Notes: generated by a model from the letters alone, not told the origin. A stretch of DNA of 64,000 bases from Paraburkholderia tuberum STM678 (GCF_902833905.1 NZ_CADFGP010000024.1:52411-116410), one strand, 5' to 3'. Shown: positions 46,132 through 55,517, numbered from the stretch's first letter. Translations and numbers: made by a program.

Positions 46132-47550
46132 TTATTGCGCTTGCGCGTTGCGATCTTCGAGGAATTTCGACACCAGCTCCGCGCTGCGCTTGACGGTACG
46201 CTTCTGCGTTTGGTAGTCGACGTGCACGATGCCGAAGCGCCGCTCATAGCCGAAAGCCCACTCGAAGTTGTCCATCAGCGACCACAGGAAATAGCCGCGC
46301 ACGTCGACGCCCGCCTTGATCGCCTGATCGACCGCGGCGAGATGGCGCTTCAGGAACGAGATGCGCTGCGTGTCCTCGACGCGGCCGTCGATCACCTTGT
46401 CGTCCGATGCCATGCCGTTCTCGGTGATGTAGATCGGCGGCAGATTGGCATAGGTATCCCTGAAACCGGTCAACAGATCGCGAAGACCGTCAGGGTAAAC
46501 CTCCCAGCCCATCTGCGTGCGCTCGACACCCTCGAGCGGCACGTCCTTGAAACCGTGTCCACCATCGCTCGCCACGTTGGTGCGGAAATAATAGTTGATG
46601 CCGAGAAAATCGAGCGGCGTATTGATCGTCTGCATGTCGCCTTCGAGCACGAGCGGCTCGCTGCCCGGCCACAACTCGAACAGGTCTTGCGGATACTCGC
46701 CCTTGAACAGCGGATCGAGAATCCACGCGTTGTGCTGAACTTCGAACAGCTCGGCCGCGCGACGGTCGGCGGCGCTGTCGCTATTCGGCGTGCCGCGCCC
46801 GACATTCGCGACGATGCCCTTGTGCGAGCGCGGATCGTTCGCGCGCAGCACCGGAATCGCGAGACCGTGCGCGAGCAGCAGATGATGCATGGCCTGCGCG
46901 GCGAAGCGCAGGTTCGAGAGTCCCGGCGCGTGATGGCCGTTGCCGTAGCCGAGGTACGCCGAACACCACGGCTCGTTGAGCGTCGCCCACGCATCGACGA
47001 GGCCGTGCAGCTCGCGGCTCATCAGATCCGCGTAATCGACGAAACGGTACGCGGTTTCGCGATTGAGCCAGCCGCCGCGATCCTCGAGATGCTGAGGCAG
47101 ATCCCAGTGATAAAGCGTGACGAAAGTCGTGATGTTCTTCTCTTTGAGCCGTCCGAGCAGGCGCTTGTAGAAGTCGAGCCCCTTGCGGTTCGGCGTGCCG
47201 TTTTCGTCCATCACACGCGGCCATGCGGTCGACAGCCGGTACGCTTCGAGGCCGAGGCCCGCGAGCAGGTCGACGTCCTGTTCCCAGCGATGATAGTGAT
47301 CGCACGCGACGGCGCCGGTGTCGCCGGCCAATACCTTGCCCGGTGTGGCCGAGAACGTGTCCCAGATCGACGGCAGGCGGCCGTCTTCGTTGACCGCGCC
47401 TTCGATCTGATACGACGCGGTGGCCGCGCCGAGCAGGAAATCCTGGCGCCACAGCGACGAATCGGCGGGCGGTGTGAATGGATCGGAATGCGGGTCGCCG
47501 TGAGCGGTTGGACGGGCGGCGTCGATGACTGCGGATGCGTCGTTTACCAC
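46132..47550 (-). CDS. GH1 beta-glucosidase
   Basis: 472 residues from GTG (VNDASAVIDAARP), which has GGAGAG 5 bases upstream; the frame continues further up but is unlike the family. Hydrolyses cellobiose and aryl-beta-glucosides in the cytoplasm (no signal peptide). Starts FLLGAATASYQIEGAVNEDGR; acid/base Glu in TLNEPWC; nucleophile Glu in YITENGM; aglycone/substrate motif WSLMDNFEWAFGYERRFG. First gene of the operon with the importer and LacI regulator (94-base gap to the binding protein). Confidence 0.93.
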   Translation of the reverse strand: MVNDASAVIDAARPTAHGDPHSDPFTPPADSSLWRQDFLLGAATASYQIEGAVNEDGRLPSIWDTFSATPGKVLAGDTGAVACDHYHRWEQDVDLLAGLGLEAYRLSTAWPRVMDENGTPNRKGLDFYKRLLGRLKEKNITTFVTLYHWDLPQHLEDRGGWLNRETAYRFVDYADLMSRELHGLVDAWATLNEPWCSAYLGYGNGHHAPGLSNLRFAAQAMHHLLLAHGLAIPVLRANDPRSHKGIVANVGRGTPNSDSAADRRAAELFEVQHNAWILDPLFKGEYPQDLFELWPGSEPLVLEGDMQTINTPLDFLGINYYFRTNVASDGGHGFKDVPLEGVERTQMGWEVYPDGLRDLLTGFRDTYANLPPIYITENGMASDDKVIDGRVEDTQRISFLKRHLAAVDQAIKAGVDVRGYFLWSLMDNFEWAFGYERRFGIVHVDYQTQKRTVKRSAELVSKFLEDRNAQAQ

Positions 47551-47634
47551 GGATTCTCTCCTGCCGATGAGGTCGTTGAACCGGGTGTGGTGGAGCTCGA
47601 GGCGCTGGCGTTCGAACTTGCTGTGAACGCTTAA

Positions 47635-47650
47635 GTGGAAGCGCTTCCAC
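47635..47650. promoter_or_regulatory. LacI-family operator upstream of the beta-glucoside operon
   Basis: GTGGAAGCGCTTCCAC is a perfect 16-bp palindrome with central CG, the form expected for LacI-family repressors and close to known CelR/CebR-type operators. It lies 85-100 bases before the beta-glucosidase GTG. The rest of this 320-base gap (47551-47869) contains no gene and must hold the divergent promoters for the operon and the SnoaL gene. Confidence 0.75.
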
Positions 47651-47869
47651 ACTGTCCAGCGAACGATAGCAGCGGGGAAATCGGCGCAGCAATCCGGGTT
47701 TGTCTGGAGGGGTTTCTGGCATGCGTGCGAGGGTGATGCGGCGCGCATCGGGGGTGTTCACTGCAACGGATAGTTACGGCTTCCGACGAAAATCCCTGGC
47801 AGCCGTGCAACGCAAAGTCTCGGATCGCCGACAATCGGCTTATCCACTGAAGCATGGAAGACGATTGCG

Positions 47870-48256
47870 ATGAGCGAATTCAATCTGTCGGAACTCTACC
47901 GCGGCTATATCGCCTGCCTGAACACGCAGGACTGGTCAAAGCTGCGAGACTTCGTTGGCGAAGACGTGAAGTACAACGGCCAACGAATCGGTTTGTCGGG
48001 CTATCGCGAGATGCTGGAAAGAGACTTCCGCGACATTCCCGACCTGCACTTCGAGATTCAGATGCTGGTTTGCGAGCCGCCACATATCGCAAGCCGATTG
48101 CATTTTGACTGCACACCCATCGGCACGTTACTTGGGCTTCCCGTGCAAGGAAAACGGGTGGAGTTTTCCGAGAACGTCTTCTACGAGTTTGGTGACGGCA
48201 AGATCCGGCAAGTCTGGTCGGTCATCGATAAAGCCGCGATCGAGAGTCAGTTGTAG
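47870..48256 (+). CDS. SnoaL-like (NTF2 fold) protein
   Basis: 128 residues, no signal peptide. Cone-shaped NTF2/SnoaL fold: LYRGYIACLNTQDWSKLRDFVGEDVKYNG, GYREMLERDFRDIPDLHFEI, and the end KRVEFSENVFYEFGDGKIRQVWSVIDK. Family members are polyketide cyclases, isomerases or ester hydrolases; this resembles the broad ester-cyclase-like group. No pathway partner is next to it. Divergent from the beta-glucoside operon. Confidence 0.75.
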   Translation: MSEFNLSELYRGYIACLNTQDWSKLRDFVGEDVKYNGQRIGLSGYREMLERDFRDIPDLHFEIQMLVCEPPHIASRLHFDCTPIGTLLGLPVQGKRVEFSENVFYEFGDGKIRQVWSVIDKAAIESQL

Positions 48257-48397
48257 CGGCTCAGGGACACGCCGCGCTCAAACGTTTCTCTTTGGCATCA
48301 GCGCACCGCGTTCTCGGGTCCCTCGGTGTCGACCAGTCGCGCCGCGCGCTCCGCCCGCATTTCACTTCGATTCTTTTTATCGGGCGAATGCGCTCGT

Positions 48398-48553
48398 CTA
48401 TGGCTTGTCGTCCTCGCGATCGGGGTCGATGTCGGGATCGAGCGGCGGCTCATCCGGGTCCTGCGATGGACCGAGGTCGGGCAGATCCGTCTGCACGACG
48501 TCGGACTGATCCGGGCGGATCGGGTTTTCGTCCTTGTTCGGTGTGGTTGCCAT
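48398..48553 (-). CDS. Small acidic Pro/Asp-rich protein (51 residues)
   Basis: Frame MATTPNKDENPIRPDQSDVV through PDEPPLDPDIDPDREDDKP and TAG. An AGGAGG ribosome site 8-13 bases before the ATG makes it a real gene despite its size. It is very acidic (about 15 Asp/Glu, few basic) and Pro-rich, so probably disordered. Asp codons fall on a periodic DPD pattern. Function unknown; could be a metal-buffering or stress-related small protein. It sits alone between a SnoaL gene and a DUF1479 gene. Confidence 0.65.
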   Translation of the reverse strand: MATTPNKDENPIRPDQSDVVQTDLPDLGPSQDPDEPPLDPDIDPDREDDKP

Positions 48554-48635
48554 GGCCGGTCCTCCTTAGGTCGTTGCCATGCTGAAGACGCAGCAAGTTC
48601 CGCTCCCGATCCAGACGCGGCCATGCCCGTTCCGG

Positions 48636-49880
48636 TCACAAGTCGAAGCCCATTTGCGCACGGCCAAGCTCGGTGAGATCGTCTGGCGTGGCGCGGCCGA
48701 CGAAATCGACTTCGAAATGATCGGCCGGAAAATCCGGCGGGCTCCTGCCTTCGAGAAAGCCCGGCAGTTGCCGCTTCAGATACGCATCGTTCTTCGCGCA
48801 GCCCGGCAGCGAAGCGATATACATCACGTTGCTATAGCCGTTGCCGCGATGCGCGTCCTCGACCGCGTGAATGACGTCGCTATGCCAGAACACGGTGTCG
48901 CCCGCCTGCATCAGCGGAATCGACGACAGCGCATGAAACAGCGGCGCGTGATAGTCGGACTTGATCGACAGCGCGCGCCCCGGCAGCGCTCCGCACAGAT
49001 CGTCTTCGGCGACATCATCCTGAAGCGCGCGCAACAGGATATAGACCATCGAGTTCGCCATCGGCACCAACTGCAGCGTGCCGTCGCCGGGACCCTGCGG
49101 CGTCAGCGCGGTCCAGCCTTGAAACGTGCGGAACATCGAGCAGACGGCCGGCGATGCGATCTCCTCGACTTCGGTTCGCCACGCGGCGTCGAACGGATCG
49201 TAGTCGCGCCAGTAGCCCGAGAACACGTGGCGATAGACCTTGCGGAAGTTCGGCTCGATCCAGCGCTCCACCGAACCGCCATCGCAATGCGCCGACAACC
49301 CGAGCGATTCCGATCCGGGCGGCCGACGGCGCAGGCGGTCCGCATACACCGGCACATGGTTCGGATCGAAATGCACGCGCCCTTCGCTTTCGGTGCGCCA
49401 CAGCCGGTTCAGGAACACGCGGGCCTGCGTGAGCTCGGTCGATTGCCGCGCGAGCACCTGCGGTTTCGACCAGTACACACCGTAGATTTGCGGCTTGCTC
49501 GAGGCGAGCTGCCCAAAGTACTTGTCTTCCGCGCGATTCTGCAGCTTTGCGTCGAGGTCGTTGCGCTCGACGTAGTCGGCGATGTCCTGATCCCATTGCT
49601 CGACGAGCGACCGGCCGAACACCTTGCGGATCACACAGGCGCCGCGCGCTTTGACGAGCGCGATCTGCTCGTCGGTGACCCGGTTCGCCACGATGTCGGC
49701 GAACTGGATTTCCGGAATGACCGGCTCGCCGCGCTCACGCAGCGTCGCGATTCGCTCCGCCTCCTTCGTCATCGCCGCTTCGACGTCGGCGAACACGTCG
49801 CGGTAGTTCGGCAGCATCGCGCGCAGTTGGCGCTTCGCTTGACGGATGGCTGCCGGCAGGTCGTCGATTTGCAAGGCCAT
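48636..49880 (-). CDS. DUF1479 (YbiU-like) Fe(II)/2-oxoglutarate-type oxygenase
   Basis: 414 residues, soluble. N-terminal helices RQAKRQLRAMLPNYRDVF; cupin core with H-x-D in GLSAHCDGGSVERW and the distal His and Arg in DTVFWHSDVIHAVEDAHRGNGYSNVMYI, consistent with the non-haem iron oxygenase fold. The substrate is not known for the family. Divergent from an AraC-type regulator 95 bases away, the usual layout for a gene controlled by that regulator. Confidence 0.85.
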   Translation of the reverse strand: MALQIDDLPAAIRQAKRQLRAMLPNYRDVFADVEAAMTKEAERIATLRERGEPVIPEIQFADIVANRVTDEQIALVKARGACVIRKVFGRSLVEQWDQDIADYVERNDLDAKLQNRAEDKYFGQLASSKPQIYGVYWSKPQVLARQSTELTQARVFLNRLWRTESEGRVHFDPNHVPVYADRLRRRPPGSESLGLSAHCDGGSVERWIEPNFRKVYRHVFSGYWRDYDPFDAAWRTEVEEIASPAVCSMFRTFQGWTALTPQGPGDGTLQLVPMANSMVYILLRALQDDVAEDDLCGALPGRALSIKSDYHAPLFHALSSIPLMQAGDTVFWHSDVIHAVEDAHRGNGYSNVMYIASLPGCAKNDAYLKRQLPGFLEGRSPPDFPADHFEVDFVGRATPDDLTELGRAQMGFDL

Positions 49881-49975
49881 GGCATCGTCTCCATGTGGTT
49901 TCTGATGCTTGAAGCGTACGCGAACGATCGCCGCCTGCGTGATACTATCCGGTCAAAGATTTGACGATTTCGGAC

Positions 49976-50968
49976 ATGAAAGCCGCTTTTGAACATGTGG
50001 ATTTTGGCCGGGACTGTTCGGTCAGGGTTTACCACCGCCGGCTGCCCCGCATCCCTTTCGAATGGCACAACCATCCCGAGTACGAGCTGACGCTGACGAT
50101 GAACAGTCAGGGCAAGCGGTACATCGGAGACTCCGTCGCGACCTACGGCATGGACGATCTGGTGCTGGTGCCCCCGAATCTGCCGCACACGTGGGCCTCG
50201 AACCGTTCGATCGACGCGGCGCACCCGCAGGTCGCGATCGTCGTATGGTTCGACGGCGCGTGGGTGCGGCGACTCGCCGATGTCTGCCCCGAATACAACG
50301 GACTTTGCGACCTGTTGCGCAGAGCGGCCTGCGGCCTCGCGTTCGAAGACGGTGCCGGCACACGCATGCGCGAACACCTCGACCGCCTGCTGTCCGACAA
50401 ACCGCGCGAACGCTTGCAGGCGGCGCTCGATGTACTGGATCTGCTGTCGGCGCTCCCCGCCACGCCGCTCGCGTCCCCAAGCGCATTCGACGCGCGAACC
50501 GGCACGCCGACTGGCCACGAATCCGATCAGATCAATCGCGTGCTCGCGTTGATCGAAACACAGTTCGCGCATCCGCTTCGGCTTTCCGCGCTGGCCAAGG
50601 CGTCGGGGCTTTCCGAGCGCTCGTTGACGCGGCATTTCACGCAGCATCTTGGCGAGAGCGTCGGGCGCTACGTGACGCGCGTACGAATCGGCCACGCATG
50701 CCGGATGTTGACCGATACGCAAGCGCCGATTTCCGTCATTGCGACGCGCTCCGGATTCGCGAACGTCGCGAATTTCAACCGGCAATTCAAAGCCGCCAAG
50801 GACGTGACGCCGGTTGAATTCAGGCAGCAGTTCGCCGGCGCGCGGCGGGCGGAGCAACAGATGTCGCCAATGCTCACCGAGCGCTCGCCTTCTCTGCAGA
50901 GACTTCGCAACAAAGGAGACGGCAAGCGGATGTCCCGGCCCGCGCGTGCCGGCCGGCAGTCCGAATGA
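49976..50968 (+). CDS. AraC-family regulator with cupin sensor domain
   Basis: 330 residues from ATG of MKAAFEHVDFGRDCS (a TTG five codons earlier is the alternative). N-terminal AraC cupin with FEWHNHPEYELTLTMNSQGKR and LVPPNLPHTW. C-terminal double helix-turn-helix about 195-295 (LSALAKASGLSERSLTRHFTQHLGES, ISVIATRSGFANVANFNRQFKA). A 35-residue basic tail follows. Shares a 95-base divergent intergenic region with the DUF1479 gene, its probable target. Confidence 0.9.
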   Translation: MKAAFEHVDFGRDCSVRVYHRRLPRIPFEWHNHPEYELTLTMNSQGKRYIGDSVATYGMDDLVLVPPNLPHTWASNRSIDAAHPQVAIVVWFDGAWVRRLADVCPEYNGLCDLLRRAACGLAFEDGAGTRMREHLDRLLSDKPRERLQAALDVLDLLSALPATPLASPSAFDARTGTPTGHESDQINRVLALIETQFAHPLRLSALAKASGLSERSLTRHFTQHLGESVGRYVTRVRIGHACRMLTDTQAPISVIATRSGFANVANFNRQFKAAKDVTPVEFRQQFAGARRAEQQMSPMLTERSPSLQRLRNKGDGKRMSRPARAGRQSE

Positions 50969-51148
50969 CCGGACTACTCGGCGAGCAATCCCTGCAGGCG
51001 CCAGACATTTTTTGCACGTCCGGGGGAGTACTTGCAGCAAGGGTGGGGCCAGGGATTTTATGGCGCAGACTATGCGCTGGCGGCGAAATTTCAACGCGAC
51101 GGCAACGCGCGGTTGGTCGACTGCAACACCCGACTCTGGAGGCACTCC

Positions 51149-51532
51149 ATGAACGAACAAGCGATACGTGAAGCCTTGAACGCACACTGGCGAGCGTCGG
51201 CGGACGGCGATCTCGACGCCGAACACGCTATCTACGCCGACGATGCGATCTGCGACTATCCCCAATCAGGCGAGCGAATTCATGGACGAACCAATTTGCA
51301 GGCTCTGCGCGGCCATCATCCCGGCAAGCCATCGGGTTTCGCGATCAGGCGAATTCAAGGCGAGGGCAATCTGTGGATCACCGAGTACACGATCAACTAT
51401 CAGGGGCGCATCGCTTACACGGTCAGCGTGATGGAGTTCCGCGAAGGCAAGGTCGTCCACGAGACGCAGTATTTTGCTGATCCGTTCGAGGCCCCGGATT
51501 GGCGGAGTCAATGGGTTGAGCGGACCGCGTGA
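51149..51532 (+). CDS. SnoaL-like nuclear transport factor 2 family protein
   Basis: 127 residues from MNEQAIREALNAHWRASADGDLDAEHAIYADDAICDYPQSGERI, with GGAGG 8 bases before the ATG. NTF2-like fold; YTINYQGRIAYTVSVMEFREGKVVHETQYFADPFEAPDWR is a typical ending. Different from the 47.9-kb SnoaL protein. Sits alone between the AraC gene and the dehydrogenase gene. Function unknown; small-molecule binding or hydrolysis is likely. Confidence 0.75.
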   Translation: MNEQAIREALNAHWRASADGDLDAEHAIYADDAICDYPQSGERIHGRTNLQALRGHHPGKPSGFAIRRIQGEGNLWITEYTINYQGRIAYTVSVMEFREGKVVHETQYFADPFEAPDWRSQWVERTA

Positions 51533-51636
51533 AAAAACGCGCCGCGGCCGTGTAGGACCAAGGTCCGATTGATGGCAAACGCGCGCATGCGACTATGCTT
51601 CGAGGGGGCTGAAGCCCGAACTTGACGAGGTTCGCT

Positions 51637-52584
51637 ATGCGGCAGGCCAAGATCGTTATCGTCGGCGCGGGGCTGGTCGGGGGATCGGCAGCCCTGTTCG
51701 TGGCGTTGGCCATTCCGAGCGCGAAAGTCGTCATCATCGATGTCGCGCGGGTGCGCGCTGAGGGACAGGTTCTCGATCTCGCCCACGCCGCGGCATTCTG
51801 GGGGCACAGCCGTTTTCGCGCAGGGGACTACGAAGACGCGCGTGACGCCGACATCGTCGTGATCACGGCCGGCGCCGGCGTCAAACCCGGCGAGACTCGC
51901 CTGCACCTTGCCAGAACCAATGCGGACATCGCGACCGAAATCGTCGGGCGGATCGCGCCGCTCGCGCCCGACGCCATCTATCTGATCGCGACCAACCCAT
52001 GCGACGTGCTGACCGGCGCCGTTTACGACCAATTGCGTTGCGAGCGCGAGCGCGTCATCAGCACGGGAACCTCGCTCGATACCGGGCGGCTGCGCTCCCT
52101 GCTGTCCGAGCGGCTCGGCGTGGTGGCCTCCGCGATTCACGCCTATGTGCTCGGCGAGCACGGCGAATCGGCCGTGATCCAGTGGTCCGCCGCAACGGTC
52201 TGCGGCATGCCCCTCGAAACCTTCCTGACGCGGAACGGCAAGGAGCTGGGCCCCGCCAGCAGGGATCTGATCCTGCGCTCCGTCCACGAGGCGGCGAAGC
52301 TCATCAAGGAAGGCAAAGGCGCCACCCATTACGGCATCGCCAGCGCGATAGGAAGGATCTGCGAGGCCATCGTGCACGACACCGATCTGATTCTCACGGT
52401 TGGCATCGTCCAGCCCGAAGTGGAAGGCGTACCGGACGTGTGCGTGTCGCTGCCAATGGTCGTCAATGGCGCGGGCGCGCGGTTGATCGCCTATCCGGAA
52501 CTCGACCCTATCGAGCGCGAGACCTTGCTCGGTAGCGCGCGCATCGTCAAGGACGCGACGGAAAGCGTGCTCCACGTGCGGTGA
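51637..52584 (+). CDS. Lactate/malate dehydrogenase family enzyme with unusual specificity residue
   Basis: 315 residues from MRQAKIVIVGAGLVGGS; a TTG five codons upstream is the alternative. NAD-binding Rossmann motif at 7-15. Catalytic set intact: R88 in KPGETRLHLA, D148 and R151 in TSLDTGRLR, and H175 in GEHGES. The residue before KPG, which is Gln in lactate and Arg in malate dehydrogenases, is Val (V82 in GAGVKPGETR). A 2-hydroxy/2-keto acid other than lactate or malate is therefore plausible. The DASS transporter starts 52 bases downstream and probably imports the substrate. Confidence 0.85.
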   Translation: MRQAKIVIVGAGLVGGSAALFVALAIPSAKVVIIDVARVRAEGQVLDLAHAAAFWGHSRFRAGDYEDARDADIVVITAGAGVKPGETRLHLARTNADIATEIVGRIAPLAPDAIYLIATNPCDVLTGAVYDQLRCERERVISTGTSLDTGRLRSLLSERLGVVASAIHAYVLGEHGESAVIQWSAATVCGMPLETFLTRNGKELGPASRDLILRSVHEAAKLIKEGKGATHYGIASAIGRICEAIVHDTDLILTVGIVQPEVEGVPDVCVSLPMVVNGAGARLIAYPELDPIERETLLGSARIVKDATESVLHVR

Positions 52585-52636
52585 CGCCTTCCCGCGCACT
52601 CCGAAAATACCCAACCACGCCGGCACGAGGTCCATC

Positions 52637-54115
52637 ATGGCTCCTACACCTGCCAAGGTTTCACGGCCCACCAGCTCGCCTCCCGCCACGCCGAAGCCCT
52701 CGGTCGGACTGCCGGCCGGCGTCTGGAAATATCTGGTACCGATCGCGGTCGGCGTCGCGCTGTGGTTTCTGCCCGCGCCCGCCGGACTCCAGTCGAAGGC
52801 GTGGCATATGTTCGCCGTGTTCGTCGCGACCATTGCCGGCATCATGACCGCCCCGCTGCCGATGTCGGTGGTTGCCATCATCGGCTCGACCATTGGCGTG
52901 CTCGTCGGCGTTCTGTCGTTTGCCGACGTCACCAAATCCACCGGCACCGACCTCGTATGGCTCGTGATGCTCGCGTTTTTCATTTCACGCGGCGTGATCA
53001 AGACCGGCCTTGGCCGCCGGATCGCGCTTCTGTTCATGCGATTGCTGGGAAAGCGAACGACGGGGCTCGGCTACGGGCTCGTGTTGACCGAACTCGTGAT
53101 CTCCCCCGCGATGCCGAGCATCACCGCGCGCGCGGGCGGCGTGATGTTGCCGATCACGCGAGCCATTTCCGAAGTGCTGGGCAGTCACGCCGACGATCCG
53201 GAATCACGCGTGAAGGTGGGACGCTACCTGATTCTCTGCGCCTTCCACGCGAACATCATCACGGCGGGCATGTTCATCACGGCGATGGCGGGCAATCCGC
53301 TGGCGGTCAGGCTGGCCGCGGACCAGGGCGTGTCGATCAGCTGGCTCGACTGGGCGTTGGCGGCGTCGATCCCCGGTCTGCTGTGCCTCGCCGTGATTCC
53401 GATCGCCATGCTGTGGATCGCCCCGCCGCAGGTCAGACACACCCCCGATGCCACCGACCTCGCGCAACGAGAGCTCACGACGATGGGGCCCATCTCGGTC
53501 AAAGAAATCATCATGGCGTGCATCTTCGTCGGCTTGCTGGTGCTGTGGGTGTTCGGCGACGATCTCGGCGTCGGCGCGACGCTCGCGGCGGCGATCGGCG
53601 TTTCGTTGCTGTTCATCAGCGGCGTGCTGACCTGGCAGGACGCGCTGAACGAGAAGTCCGCCTGGGACACGATGATCTGGATCGGCCTGCTCATCATGCT
53701 GGCCTCCAAGCTCAACGAATATGGCATGGTGAGCTGGTTCGGCAAGGAATTCGGCGCGCATCTCGCGGGCTTTCCGATGCTGGCGGTCTATATGATGGTG
53801 GCGGCGATCTACGTTTACATTCACTACTTTTTCGCCAGCGCCACCGCGCATATCAGCGCGCTGTTTCCGCTCTCCATGGCACTGATGGTCGCCGCCGGTA
53901 TCCCGCCCTTCGTCGCCGCAGTCTCGCTCGGGATTCTGAGCAATGTGAATGGCTGCCTGACGCAATATGGCATCGGCTCCGGTCCCGTCATGTTCGGCGC
54001 GGGCTACGTTACCCAGGGCGAATGGTGGAAGGCGGGATTTTTGATGAGCCTGTTTTACATGGTGGCCTGGCTGGTCGTTGGGCCGCTTTGGTGGAAGGTG
54101 CTGGGGCACGTATGA
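52637..54115 (+). CDS. DASS/CitT-family anion transporter
   Basis: 492 residues, about 12-14 helices. Start chosen at MAPTPAKVSR; the N-terminus is a Pro/Ser/Thr-rich cytoplasmic tail to about 28. Family features: FVATIAGIMTAPLPMSVVAIIG, LVISPAMPSITARAGGVMLPI, HYFFASATAHISALFP, and ILSNVNGCLTQYGIGSGPVMFGAGYV (substrate/Na+ re-entrant motifs). CitT-like members exchange di- or tricarboxylates such as citrate, tartrate or 2-oxoglutarate. Operon with the dehydrogenase upstream suggests a hydroxy-acid substrate. Confidence 0.9.
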   Translation: MAPTPAKVSRPTSSPPATPKPSVGLPAGVWKYLVPIAVGVALWFLPAPAGLQSKAWHMFAVFVATIAGIMTAPLPMSVVAIIGSTIGVLVGVLSFADVTKSTGTDLVWLVMLAFFISRGVIKTGLGRRIALLFMRLLGKRTTGLGYGLVLTELVISPAMPSITARAGGVMLPITRAISEVLGSHADDPESRVKVGRYLILCAFHANIITAGMFITAMAGNPLAVRLAADQGVSISWLDWALAASIPGLLCLAVIPIAMLWIAPPQVRHTPDATDLAQRELTTMGPISVKEIIMACIFVGLLVLWVFGDDLGVGATLAAAIGVSLLFISGVLTWQDALNEKSAWDTMIWIGLLIMLASKLNEYGMVSWFGKEFGAHLAGFPMLAVYMMVAAIYVYIHYFFASATAHISALFPLSMALMVAAGIPPFVAAVSLGILSNVNGCLTQYGIGSGPVMFGAGYVTQGEWWKAGFLMSLFYMVAWLVVGPLWWKVLGHV

Positions 54116-54299
54116 GACAACGCGACTTTCGCCGCGCGGCTCGTACGGCCCGCGCACACGTGATCCTGCTCCGCTTCCCGCTTCGTCAATCGCGAGCGGT
54201 CATGGCCCGCGCAACTTCCCCGATCGTCATCGATCGCCGCCGATCACCGCGACGCCGTCCGCAGCCCTGACGCCCGCGCCGGCCCTCCAATGCAACGCT

Positions 54300-55517
54300 T
54301 CAGTTGCCCGTGCCACTCGTCTCGAAGGTTCCCCGATCATAAGCTTCGCAATAAGCCTTCCAGTCCGCCGCGACCTGCGCCTCACACTGCGTCGCCAGAT
54401 CGATCAACGGCAGTTGCCAATCGCGCCGACTGCCAAACGCGATCAGATCGTCCGCGATCGCCGACTTCTGCCGCCCTCCGCTGCGCAGATGCGCCCACGC
54501 GCTCAACTCGGCCATGCTGTTGATCACTGCCTCGAGCCGCGGCAGCTTGCCGTCCCAGTCGGCAAGCGCGACGCGATCTTCCGATGGCTGCAAGCTCCGC
54601 AGCACATAGGAGCGCTGGTTGAATTCCACCGCGTGCAAAAAGGCCTGCGAGACCGCCTGATTGCGCCGCTGCACTTCGACGACACGCTGTGCCTCGGTCT
54701 GCCACTTCGGCTGCGTCGCCGTCACGTGCGCACTCACCGATGACGGCAGCGCCTCTTTCAAATCGATCAGGTAGTTGCCATCGGGCGAGCCCTTGCCCTC
54801 GACCAGAATCACATAGCGATCGACACCGAGGCTGCCCGTCCCCGCAATGCGGCGCGCGACATCTAGCGTGCGGTAGAACTCGGGATTCGGCTCCGTCACC
54901 GCGAACTGCTGCATGAACTGCGCGACCGCGGCACGCCGTTCATCGCTGACGGGCAGCGCTTTCTTGCCGTCGACCTTCAGCATGCGCGTTTTGCCCTTGA
55001 GCACCGTGCGACGGTCCAGATGCGCGGCGCGCGTGCGGCTCACGAGCGCGACGAACAGATCGCGCACCATGCCGGTCGCGGTCTCCGCTTCGATCCAGCG
55101 CGACTTGCCGTACGCGAGCGCGGCGCCGTAGGCATCGAGCGCGGTGTGGCACAGCGCGAGCGCTTCAGCGCGGCTCAGCTTCAGGTTGGCCGCGCCGACC
55201 AGCACGCTCGTCAACAGACGCACGAGCTCGTACGGAACCGGCGCGAGACAGGCTTCGTCGAAGTCGTTGTTGTCGAAGTAGACGAGGCGATTGTCGCCCT
55301 TGTAGCTGCCGAAATTTTCGAGGTGCATGTCGCCGCAGATCCACACGTGCGGCGCGTCGTCGAGTACGTTCGCGCGCGGCAGACGCGCATAGAACAGATG
55401 GCAGGTGCCGCGCAGAAACACGAACGGCGAGCCGCGCATGGCTTTGTATTTCATCGCGAGTCGTTCGGGGTCTCGCCCGGCGTTGAAGTTGGCGATGATC
55501 TTTGCGATATCGGACAT
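54300..55517 (-). CDS. DUF2252 family protein
   Basis: 405 residues, soluble. Core reads HVWICGDMHLENFGSYKGDNRLVYFDNNDFDEACLAPVPYELVRLL: GDxHxxN and DFDE resemble the catalytic and metal-binding Asp motifs of aminoglycoside phosphotransferase/protein-kinase-like folds, so a kinase-like activity is often proposed for this uncharacterised family. Start MSDIAKIIANFNAGRDPERL. No neighbour gives a functional hint. Confidence 0.85.
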   Translation of the reverse strand: MSDIAKIIANFNAGRDPERLAMKYKAMRGSPFVFLRGTCHLFYARLPRANVLDDAPHVWICGDMHLENFGSYKGDNRLVYFDNNDFDEACLAPVPYELVRLLTSVLVGAANLKLSRAEALALCHTALDAYGAALAYGKSRWIEAETATGMVRDLFVALVSRTRAAHLDRRTVLKGKTRMLKVDGKKALPVSDERRAAVAQFMQQFAVTEPNPEFYRTLDVARRIAGTGSLGVDRYVILVEGKGSPDGNYLIDLKEALPSSVSAHVTATQPKWQTEAQRVVEVQRRNQAVSQAFLHAVEFNQRSYVLRSLQPSEDRVALADWDGKLPRLEAVINSMAELSAWAHLRSGGRQKSAIADDLIAFGSRRDWQLPLIDLATQCEAQVAADWKAYCEAYDRGTFETSGTGN

